A stretch of DNA of 48,615 bases from Bacteroidota bacterium (GTDB lineage: Bacteria; Bacteroidota; Bacteroidia; Cytophagales; Cyclobacteriaceae). The stretch is taken from contig JAQCLE010000021.1 in NCBI GenBank assembly GCA_027592755.1, forward strand, positions 1-48,615, read 5' to 3'. The position numbers and the translations under genes are program-made. Positions 37,684-45,273 of this stretch are shown here, one piece after another (position 1 is the stretch's first letter; each line of letters opens with the position of its first letter). Below the pieces are notes generated by a model. That model saw only the letters and a list, made by a program, of their open reading frames with translations, made no database searches and was not told the DNA's origin.

Positions 37684-38844
37684 CTATCCCGAATAGGATA
37701 TTCTATAGATTGCCCCGACCATGTCATCAGATACCAACATTGAGCCATCTTCAAGAATCAAGACATCTACCGGCCTTCCCCAAACATTTTGAGTTTCATC
37801 ATCCAGCCATCCACTTGCAAAGGTTTCATAACTCACCGCCAGGTTATTTTCAACCTTCACCAGTGAAATCCGGTATCCAATCTTCTTGTCTCGATTCCAT
37901 GAACCATGTTCTGCGATAAACGCATGACCTTTATACTCTTCTGGAAACATATTGCCAGTATAGAATTTTATTCCCAATGGAGCCACGTGAGGTCCAAGCT
38001 GTTGTGCTGGAGCCACAAAATCGCTGCAAGGAAACTTGTCTCCAAACTCAGGGTCTTTGATTGTTCCCCCATGAAAGTAAGGATATCCAAAATGCTGCCC
38101 CGGTGCACTGATTCTATTGAGCTCACATGGAGGAACATCATTGCCCAACATGTCGCGGCCATTATCAGTAAACCACATTTCACCTGTTTCCGGGTGCCAG
38201 GTAAAGCCCACTGAATTTCTTACCCCTTTAGCATAAATCTCCCGGCCACTTCCGTCTGCGTTCATTCGTGTTATGGAAGCATAAATCTCATTGCTGCTTT
38301 CACATAAATTACACGGTGCACCTACAGGAACATAAAGTTTGCCATCAGGACCGAAAGCAATGTATTTCCAGCCATGGTGAAAATCCTTTGGATAATCGTC
38401 ATAGATTACTTTGGGTTCACCTGGTTTTTGTAAGTTATTTTCAATATCCTCATACTTCAATAATCTGCCTACTTCCGCAACATATAATGCACCATCTCTG
38501 AATGCGACACCATTTGGAGCCCTCAAACCTTTTGCTATTTCATACTTTTGATCTGCAACGTTGTCACCATCAGAATCTTTGATAGCATACACTTTACCTT
38601 CATTTTGGGTGCCGATATAAATCGTTCCAGATGAACCCATTGCCATAGAGCGGGCATTTTTTAGTCCATCAGCAAAAACTGAGATTTTAAAACCAGGAGG
38701 TAAAACAATATCCTTAAGGTGTATCGCCAGCGCTCCATCAACAGATCCATTATTAATGTCTGATTCACCCCCACTTCCATTGCAAGCAAGAATCAGGAAA
38801 GAAAACAATAATGATGTAATCAAAGTTTTTCCAGGGTTATTCAT
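37684..38844 (-). CDS. PQQ-dependent sugar dehydrogenase-like lipoprotein (sorbosone dehydrogenase type)
   Basis: 386 residues from ATG 38844 (MNNPGKTLITSLLFSFLILAC, with a lipobox cysteine); ATG 38862 is an alternative start. The six-bladed propeller family shows PPGFKISVFADGLKNARSMAMG, LRAPNGVAFRDGALYVAEVGRLL, HHGWKYIAFGPDGKLYVPVGAPCNLC, GVRNSVGFTWHPETGEMWFTDNGRD and FIAEHGSWNR. It probably oxidises a sugar or aldose in the periplasm with PQQ as cofactor; no PQQ synthesis genes are in view. It is divergent from the ABC-F gene. Confidence 0.88.
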   Translation of the reverse strand: MNNPGKTLITSLLFSFLILACNGSGGESDINNGSVDGALAIHLKDIVLPPGFKISVFADGLKNARSMAMGSSGTIYIGTQNEGKVYAIKDSDGDNVADQKYEIAKGLRAPNGVAFRDGALYVAEVGRLLKYEDIENNLQKPGEPKVIYDDYPKDFHHGWKYIAFGPDGKLYVPVGAPCNLCESSNEIYASITRMNADGSGREIYAKGVRNSVGFTWHPETGEMWFTDNGRDMLGNDVPPCELNRISAPGQHFGYPYFHGGTIKDPEFGDKFPCSDFVAPAQQLGPHVAPLGIKFYTGNMFPEEYKGHAFIAEHGSWNRDKKIGYRISLVKVENNLAVSYETFASGWLDDETQNVWGRPVDVLILEDGSMLVSDDMVGAIYRISYSG

Positions 38845-38889
38845 TTTGATTTTTAGGGACATTCGGGTTTTTCTATAGCAGCTAAAGTA

Positions 38890-38897
38890 TAAATTTG
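38890..38897 (+). promoter_or_regulatory. -7 promoter element TAAATTTG next to the ABC-F start codon
   Basis: A perfect TAnnTTTG match that ends only 5 nt before the ATG (38903). With the usual spacing, transcription would begin at or next to the ATG. Confidence 0.5.
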
Positions 38898-38902
38898 CAG
38901 CC

Positions 38903-40816
38903 ATGTTGACTATCAATAATCTGACATATTACATAGGAGGAAGGCCAATTTATGATGAAGCCTCATTACATATCAAACCGAAAGATAAAATTGGTTTGAT
39001 TGGCCTGAATGGTACCGGGAAAACAACGCTTCTAAAAATCATCACCGGTGAACTGACTACGGATGGTGGTGAGATATCTAAAAGAAATGATTGTACAATT
39101 GGATTTCTGAATCAGGACCTCCTCTCCTTTCAGTCAGATGATTCAATATTAGAAGTTGCGATGCAGGCCTTTAAAGAGGTTACAGAAATACATCATAAGA
39201 TAGGCCAGGTGCTTCATGAAATGGAGCAAAACTACAGTGATAAATTACTTGAGAAATTAAACACTCTCCAGGAAAAATTTGAAATACTGGAGGGTTATTC
39301 TATACAATCGAAAGCCGAAGAAATACTTGAGGGTATTGGTTTCGAAACGACAGATTTAGAAAGACCGCTTCGTGAGTTCAGTGGTGGATGGAGAATGCGG
39401 GTAATGCTTGCCAAACTATTGCTGGAAAAGCCATCCCTGCTCATGCTTGATGAGCCAACCAACCACCTCGATCTACCCTCAATACAATGGATTGAGAATT
39501 ACCTGAGGAATTATGAAGGAGCTGTTGTTGTCGTGAGTCATGACCAGGAATTTATCAACAATACAAGCGAAACAATAGTTGAGGTTTCTGGTCAAAAACT
39601 CAATGTTTATCCAGGTAATTACGATCAATACATTGAGGAAAAGGAGCTTAGGAATGAAATCCAACAAAACGCATTTAAAAACCAGCAGCAAAGAATAAAA
39701 CAGACTGAACGATTCATTGTACGTTTTCGTGCAAAAGCCACCAAGGCCAAGCAAGTGAAATCAAAAATAAAGGGGCTCGAAAAGATGGACAAAGTCGATG
39801 AGGTCATTGACGAAAACATCAAGGTCAACTTCAAATTTAGCTTCTCACAAAAATCCGGACGTCATGTGTCCACAATGGAAGGATTAACCAAGTCATATGG
39901 TGATCTTAATATTTTGAACAACACTTCCGGATGCATTGAACGAGGTGATAAGATAGCCTTGATTGGTGCCAATGGTAAGGGAAAATCAACCCTTCTTCGG
40001 ATGATTGCAGGCACTGAGAAATTTCAAGGAAAATGTGACCAGGGATATAATGTAATTGATGCCTTCTATGCACAGCATCAATTGGAAGCACTTACAATCA
40101 ACAACGCCATACTCGACGAATTGAAGCAATCGGGATCGAAAAAAACTGAGCTCGAACTAAGAAGTATTCTTGGCTGCTTTTTATTTACAGGCGATGATGT
40201 GTTCAAAAAAATAAAGGTGCTTTCAGGTGGAGAAAAGTCAAGAGTAGCACTTGCCAAGACTCTCCTTTCTGAAGCTAATTTTTTGTTGCTCGATGAACCC
40301 ACCAACCACCTCGATATTCAATCGGTCAATATCCTGATCCAGGCACTGCAACAGTATGAAGGATCTTTTATCATTGTGTCTCACAACCGCCATTTCATAG
40401 ATCAGGTAGCCAATAAAATCTGGTGGATTGAGAATCAAAATATCAAAGAGTATCCGGGACCGTACCATGAATATGCGTGGTGGAGGAGTAAAAATCAGGT
40501 TAGCCCAACTATAACTCCGGTAAAATCAGAATCCAGGAAAAAGAAAGAACAGCACGTAAAAGAAAATTCCAATCAAGAATTATCCAAACTTAAAAAAGAG
40601 CTTAATGACCTGGAGGAAAGAATTGAGAAGCTGGAAAGAAATAAAACTCTCATCGAATCTGAATTGGCAAAACCGGAGATTTTTGGTAATCCAAATCGAC
40701 TTTTTGACACGAATCAAAAGTTTCAAAATATTTGCAATCAAATAGATCAGCTTACCTCTACCTGGGAAAAAACAGGATCTGAATTTGAAGATCTCGAAAA
40801 CGCCAGTGTTAAATGA
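38903..40816 (+). CDS. ABC-F family ATPase (ribosome-associated)
   Basis: 637 residues with two ABC domains. The first has Walker A GLNGTGKTTLL at residues 35-42 region, signature REFSGGWRMRVMLAKLLL and Walker B LLMLDEPTNHLD. The second has GANGKGKSTLL, LSGGEKSRVALAKTLL and LLLDEPTNHLD. The linker between them is charged (KQTERFIVRFRAKATKAKQVKSKI, the P-site interaction motif region), and a C-terminal coiled coil runs from about residue 560 (LSKLKKELNDLEERIEKLER). No membrane domain is present. ABC-F proteins act on stalled or antibiotic-bound ribosomes; this one resembles Uup/YbiT-type housekeeping members more than a known resistance class. Confidence 0.94.
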   Translation: MLTINNLTYYIGGRPIYDEASLHIKPKDKIGLIGLNGTGKTTLLKIITGELTTDGGEISKRNDCTIGFLNQDLLSFQSDDSILEVAMQAFKEVTEIHHKIGQVLHEMEQNYSDKLLEKLNTLQEKFEILEGYSIQSKAEEILEGIGFETTDLERPLREFSGGWRMRVMLAKLLLEKPSLLMLDEPTNHLDLPSIQWIENYLRNYEGAVVVVSHDQEFINNTSETIVEVSGQKLNVYPGNYDQYIEEKELRNEIQQNAFKNQQQRIKQTERFIVRFRAKATKAKQVKSKIKGLEKMDKVDEVIDENIKVNFKFSFSQKSGRHVSTMEGLTKSYGDLNILNNTSGCIERGDKIALIGANGKGKSTLLRMIAGTEKFQGKCDQGYNVIDAFYAQHQLEALTINNAILDELKQSGSKKTELELRSILGCFLFTGDDVFKKIKVLSGGEKSRVALAKTLLSEANFLLLDEPTNHLDIQSVNILIQALQQYEGSFIIVSHNRHFIDQVANKIWWIENQNIKEYPGPYHEYAWWRSKNQVSPTITPVKSESRKKKEQHVKENSNQELSKLKKELNDLEERIEKLERNKTLIESELAKPEIFGNPNRLFDTNQKFQNICNQIDQLTSTWEKTGSEFEDLENASVK

Positions 40817-41016
40817 GCCTGGCCTTCAGCGGCATAAGAGTTGGCAAAAAGTACATCCTGACCAACTTCGGAGAGGTTTCAGAATTCGAAGTAATAGCAA
40901 ACCTTGGACGCATTGATTTCAAACTGAAAGATCTTCACACACTTGAGCCTTATAGTCTAAGTGATCTTATTAAATTTGGTAAAGGTGCTGATTTTTCACT
41001 CTGGGAACTTCGATAG
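40813..41016 (+). CDS. 67-residue protein translationally coupled to ABC-F
   Basis: It starts at ATG 40813 inside the ABC-F stop (ATGA overlap) and reads MSLAFSGIRVGKKYILTNFG, then EVSEFEVIANLGRIDFKLKD, then LHTLEPYSLSDLIKFGKGAD and FSLWELR. It is a compact beta-type domain with no signal or membrane helix. The 4-nt overlap indicates strong coupling. I do not know its family name; it may assist the ATPase or share its regulation. Confidence 0.78.
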   Translation: MSLAFSGIRVGKKYILTNFGEVSEFEVIANLGRIDFKLKDLHTLEPYSLSDLIKFGKGADFSLWELR

Positions 41017-41021
41017 GAATT

Positions 41022-41785
41022 ATGTTCTTTCTTCTCTCCAAATTACTTTCCTGGTTTATTAACCCTTTTAGCCAAATACTAATTCTTCTTGTTTGCTGGC
41101 TATTTTTAAAAAATCAAGTTTGGAAGAAACGATCTAAAATCGCGTTTATAAGTCTGCTATTACTTTACACTAACCCTTTGCTGAGCTGGGTGGCACTAAC
41201 AGCCTGGGAAGTACCGGCAACTCCATTCACGGAAATAAAAAATGATCTGATTATGGCATTGTGCTTGGAGGTGTTGGTAATATGCTGGCACAGCCAGCGG
41301 ATAGGGTGCATTTTAACGAAAGCGCCGATAGGATTACAGATGCCATCCAACTTTACAAAACCGGAAAGGTTAAACAACTATTAATATCTGGGGGTTCCGG
41401 TTCTTTACTTCATCCTGAACTTATAGAATCAACAAGAATAAAGGACTACCTGCTTGCCATTGGGATTCCGGAGACTGACATCATTATTGATGCTGAATCT
41501 GACAACACCTATCAAAATGCCGTTAACAGCATTGAAATGATACATGCTCGTAATCCTGACTCTACTGTTCTTTTAATCACGTCCGGAACACACATGAGAC
41601 GAGCTGCGGGATGTTTTAAAAAAGCTGGAATGAATGTTGAACGCTTCAGCACTGACATCCACAGCATCCCTTTTGAATTTGGGTTTGGACTGTTTATACC
41701 CTCAGCGGGAACAATGATAACCTGGGGAGGTTTGATTAAAGAATGGGTTGGATATCTTGTTTATTGGATTGTTGGATATTTATAA
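41022..41785 (+). pseudogene. YdcF/ElyC-like DUF218 protein, frameshifted
   Basis: The first frame from ATG 41022 gives two membrane segments (MFFLLSKLLSWFINPFSQIL, then IAFISLLLLYTNPLLSW). Near 41243-41250 the frame is lost. A second frame resumes at GIVLGGVGNML and continues through the DUF218 core (KQLLISGGSGSLLHPELIES, SDNTYQNAVNS, VLLITSGTHMRRA) to the end at 41785. One missing base after the A6 run would join both. Intact members (about 250 residues) are membrane-anchored and affect envelope glycan metabolism. It sits 5 nt after the 67-residue gene. Confidence 0.82.
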
Positions 41786-41787
41786 TA

Positions 41788-42624
41788 CTATTTCTTTGTA
41801 AATCCCTCTGCTCTTCCTTTATCGAATAACAAAACATAGTCACCCGGTCGCAAGTAGCGTATCGGAATTTCTTTTCCTTCTCCTTGAATAACCGTCTTCC
41901 CATCCTGATCTTGAATTTCATATTCCGTGACTGCAGAGAAAACCATCCTGCTTCCGGCAATGTGAAAAGTAATCGGCTCATGATAATATACAAACTCAAT
42001 TTCCTCCGAATAAAGATGCTGGCCAGAGGGCAGTGAATACTTGACTCTGAACTTATTAGGACCTGCCATATACGATGGAGGATACTCATAGGACGCCCCA
42101 TCAAAAATACCCTTTGCCTGAATCTCATCAACAACAGACCAGTAATCATAATTCAATTGATCAATTGTAAAAAGGCCTTCAGGCCTGTCTCCCTTTGTTT
42201 CCCAATAGAGTGTTGTATCATTGAGAATAAGCTTAGTGAACTTAAAGTTGCTGTGGTAATATATTGCTAGCGGATTAACAATTTTGGGAGTGCATTGGGT
42301 CATATGGGTGATGTGAATTGATACCGGAGAATTAAGGACGATACCTTTAAAATCTAATTTTAAGGCTGAAATTCTGTAATTCAGATCTTGTTCCTTCTTA
42401 TTCACCACTACGCGACTTATACAGAACTTTTCTTTCTGATTGTAATAGGGATTTTGAATGTAGAGACTATTTCCCTGATAAACACCGGTGATTTGCATCT
42501 CATGGTATAAAGAGTCACCCTCTTGCGCGTATATGAAGGTGGGTAATAGTAATAATACCAGAGGGATCAATCTACTAATAAGCCCTGTAAGGGAATGGCG
42601 AAACAGTGACCGCTTAATTGACAT
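41788..42624 (-). CDS. Secreted protein of unknown function
   Basis: 278 residues with a signal peptide (ISRLIPLVLLLLPTFIYAQ, cleavage after IYA). The beta-rich body has NKKEQDLNYRISALKLDFKG and a mid-section PSYMAGPNKFRVKYSLPSGQ. The end, from EYEIQDQDGKTVIQGEGKEI to LRPGDYVLLFDKGRAEGFTKK, resembles a sorting-domain tail: strand, GDYVLL strand and a short basic terminus. No family was recognised. It converges on the YdcF-like gene with 2 nt between stops. Confidence 0.75.
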   Translation of the reverse strand: MSIKRSLFRHSLTGLISRLIPLVLLLLPTFIYAQEGDSLYHEMQITGVYQGNSLYIQNPYYNQKEKFCISRVVVNKKEQDLNYRISALKLDFKGIVLNSPVSIHITHMTQCTPKIVNPLAIYYHSNFKFTKLILNDTTLYWETKGDRPEGLFTIDQLNYDYWSVVDEIQAKGIFDGASYEYPPSYMAGPNKFRVKYSLPSGQHLYSEEIEFVYYHEPITFHIAGSRMVFSAVTEYEIQDQDGKTVIQGEGKEIPIRYLRPGDYVLLFDKGRAEGFTKK

Positions 42625-42664
42625 TTCAGTTACCCAAATTAGTAATATTATCGCATTCTCCCTT

Positions 42665-43900
42665 TTATTCGTGCCTCAATGATTCAATTGGATCTAATCG
42701 TGATGCCTTATAAGCAGGGATGTATCCTGATAATAATCCAACCGTCATTCCTACCACAAGGCCCAGTAAAATCCATAACCATGGAACAACAAATCCACTC
42801 GAACTTAAAAGTCGACTTATGAGATTCCCAATCACAAGACCCATCACTACGCCACCAATACCTCCCAATTGAGTAATGACAAGTGCCTCAATAAGAAACT
42901 GTTGTCTTATCTTTTGAGGTGTCGCACCAAGTGCTTTGCGCAGACCAATTTCGCGAGTTCTTTCAGTAACCGAGACCAACATTATATTCATTAATCCAAT
43001 GGAAGCTCCTATTAGGGTAATGAATCCAATTGTGAATCCCCCAATTCTTAAGTATCCGGTTATGTTTTGCAGCCTCTCTGCCAATGTCGTGCTTTGAACG
43101 GCTTCAAAGGATTCCGGCTGGCCTAGAGGATCTCGCCTAATTTTTCGCATTACACCGATTGCCTCACCCATGGCCCTCTTAATATTCGTAGGATCGTCTA
43201 AAGCAACCGTGAGCTCATATCTCAGTTCTCGATTTGAAGAAAAGATCCTGGCTGTTTCAACTGGGATCATCGCGATTCTATCAGCTCCACTAGCGCCACC
43301 AACTCCTCCCTGCTTTTCCAAAACGCCTATTACCCGGAACTTGCCGCCAAGAAATAAGATGTCTTCATTTATTGGATTTCGGCCTTCAAAAAGTGTTTCG
43401 TAGATCTCATAACCTATGATAACCACACGTGCAGCATTTTGATCTTCCACCTGACTGAAGTTTCTGCCCTGAGCAAGAGTATATCCCTCAACAATTAAAA
43501 AGTTCATATCCACACCATTGACAAAGGAATTGGGATTTGTAACTTTTGACTTGTATTTAATTTCCGCATTACCCGTAACCCCGGCGCTTACACTGGGTGT
43601 TGATGGAAACTTATAGTTGTCCATAAATAGTCTCACCTCTCTATAATTGATTGGAGGGTAATTCCTTTCTATTACACCTTCAGTTCTTCGGCCTTGTGTT
43701 CTGAGTGTTCTAACATTAAATGTGTTTGCCCCCAAATCGTTAAAACTTGAGTCTACTGAAGCTTGTATACCATCGATCGCCGTCAATATCCCTACCAGTG
43801 ACGTAATTCCTACTGCAATAATTAGTGCTGTCAAAACCGTTCTAAGTCTATTTCCGTTTATGGATTTCAGACCTTCACGAATGTTTTCTCTTATGTTCAT
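42665..43900 (-). CDS. MacB/FtsX-like ABC transporter permease
   Basis: 411 residues from ATG 43900 (MNIRENIREGLKSINGNRLRTVLTAL, the typical start with a short cytoplasmic lead). The first helix is followed by a MacB-type periplasmic core domain (SFNDLGANTFNVR, NYPPINYREVRLFMDNYKFP), then three C-terminal helices in an FtsX domain with the conserved SVTERTREIGLRKALGATPQ motif. It needs an ATPase partner (MacB/LolD type), which is not adjacent. A role in lipoprotein or envelope transport, or efflux, is likely. Confidence 0.9.
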   Translation of the reverse strand: MNIRENIREGLKSINGNRLRTVLTALIIAVGITSLVGILTAIDGIQASVDSSFNDLGANTFNVRTLRTQGRRTEGVIERNYPPINYREVRLFMDNYKFPSTPSVSAGVTGNAEIKYKSKVTNPNSFVNGVDMNFLIVEGYTLAQGRNFSQVEDQNAARVVIIGYEIYETLFEGRNPINEDILFLGGKFRVIGVLEKQGGVGGASGADRIAMIPVETARIFSSNRELRYELTVALDDPTNIKRAMGEAIGVMRKIRRDPLGQPESFEAVQSTTLAERLQNITGYLRIGGFTIGFITLIGASIGLMNIMLVSVTERTREIGLRKALGATPQKIRQQFLIEALVITQLGGIGGVVMGLVIGNLISRLLSSSGFVVPWLWILLGLVVGMTVGLLSGYIPAYKASRLDPIESLRHE

Positions 43901-43979
43901 ATTACAACAACAGATGATAATGCTCAATCGGGTATAAGATTGTAAGTAAATATGATTTACTATGAACTCAAATACGATT

Positions 43980-44002
43980 AACTTTCAATCTTATTGAAAG
44001 TT
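43980..44002 (+). promoter_or_regulatory. 9-bp hairpin just upstream of a start codon
   Basis: AACTTTCAA (43980-43988) and TTGAAAGTT (43994-44002) pair perfectly with a 5-nt loop, ending 11 nt before the ATG at 44014. It could be an operator palindrome or a leader hairpin. Confidence 0.4.
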
Positions 44003-44013
44003 ACGAACAGTTT

Positions 44014-45270
44014 ATGAGGAAGTTGCTTCTTATCTATTTTCTGGCAATAATTTCATCAGTTGAAGCTTCTCACATCCTTATTAATATGGATGAGAACCAG
44101 GCAAATCACCTGAAAGCATACGGCATTGCCTATTGGATACTGACCAAAGACACTGAAGTTGATTGGCTCCTGAATTACCGTGGAGGAAGTTTCATGGTGA
44201 AATATGCCCAACAATTTGAAAATGAGTGCATCATCCGGGGGGTAAGTTACGAGGTTATTTCGGATGCCCAGGCGAATTCAATCCTCGAAGAAATTGCTTC
44301 GCCTTCATCAAATATGGACATGATGAAGCTTGAAAAATATCCAAAAATTGCTATCTATTCTCCAAAGAGCAAGCAACCCTGGGACGATGCCGTCACAATG
44401 GTTCTCACTTATGCCGAGATTCCATATGACGTGGTTTTTGATGATGAAGTAATTTATGATGAACTACCTAAATATGACTGGCTGCACTTGCATCATGAAG
44501 ATTTTACTGGACAATATGGTAAATTCTACAGGATGTACCAGAATATGCCATGGTACATTGAACAACAGAGGGAATATGAGGAATCGGCTCGCAAACATGG
44601 ATTTAATAAAGTTTCTCAGCTTAAACTGACCGTAGTTAAGAAGATCAAGGCCTATATTATTAGTGGAGGTTTTCTATTTGCCATGTGTTCAGCAACCGAC
44701 ACATTCGATATTGCATTGGCTGCCGATGGTATCGACATGGTAGACAGAATGTATGATGGCGACCCACCTGACCCGAGAGCTCAACAGAAACTGGTATTTG
44801 AGAATACATTTGCGTTCGAAGATTTTATAATTGAGCGTAATCCCATCATTTATGAATTCTCCAACATCGACACACAGCCACAGGAAAGAGGGTTAACAGA
44901 ACGCAACGATTACTTCAATCTTTTTGAGTTTTCCGCTAAATGGGACCCTATTCCAACAATGCTTACACAAAATCACACAAGGGTTGTTAAAGGTTTCATG
45001 GGCCAGACCACATCCTTTAAGAAGGACCTGATAAAAAGCGATGTCGTAATCATGGGAGAAAATAGATCCATTAATGAATCGAAGTATATCCATGGTGTGA
45101 TTGGGAAAGGATTTTTCACCTTTTATGGTGGTCATGACCCGGAAGATTATCAACACCTTGTTGGTGAAGATCCTACTGACCTTAATTTGTACCCCAATAG
45201 TGCCGGATATCGACTCATACTCAATAATATCTTGTTTCCCGCTGCCAAGAAGAAAAAGCAAAAAACTTAA
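44014..45270 (+). CDS. Secreted protein of the family often labelled 'asparagine synthetase B'
   Basis: 418 residues with a short signal peptide (MRKLLLIYFLAIISSVEA). The body begins SHILINMDENQANHLKAYGI and then WLLNYRGGSFMVKY, the start seen in a Bacteroidota family that databases label asparagine synthetase B; I recall this label rather than having checked it. No AsnB domain is visible: there is no N-terminal Cys2 nucleophile and no ATP pyrophosphatase SGGxDS loop. Instead YPKIAIYSPKSKQPWDDAVT, YDWLHLHHEDF, KKIKAYIISGGFLFAMCSAT and FFTFYGGHDPEDYQ suggest a ThuA / amidotransferase-like fold. A basic tail (KKKKQKT) follows. The function is unknown. Confidence 0.72.
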   Translation: MRKLLLIYFLAIISSVEASHILINMDENQANHLKAYGIAYWILTKDTEVDWLLNYRGGSFMVKYAQQFENECIIRGVSYEVISDAQANSILEEIASPSSNMDMMKLEKYPKIAIYSPKSKQPWDDAVTMVLTYAEIPYDVVFDDEVIYDELPKYDWLHLHHEDFTGQYGKFYRMYQNMPWYIEQQREYEESARKHGFNKVSQLKLTVVKKIKAYIISGGFLFAMCSATDTFDIALAADGIDMVDRMYDGDPPDPRAQQKLVFENTFAFEDFIIERNPIIYEFSNIDTQPQERGLTERNDYFNLFEFSAKWDPIPTMLTQNHTRVVKGFMGQTTSFKKDLIKSDVVIMGENRSINESKYIHGVIGKGFFTFYGGHDPEDYQHLVGEDPTDLNLYPNSAGYRLILNNILFPAAKKKKQKT

Positions 45271-45273
45271 GAA

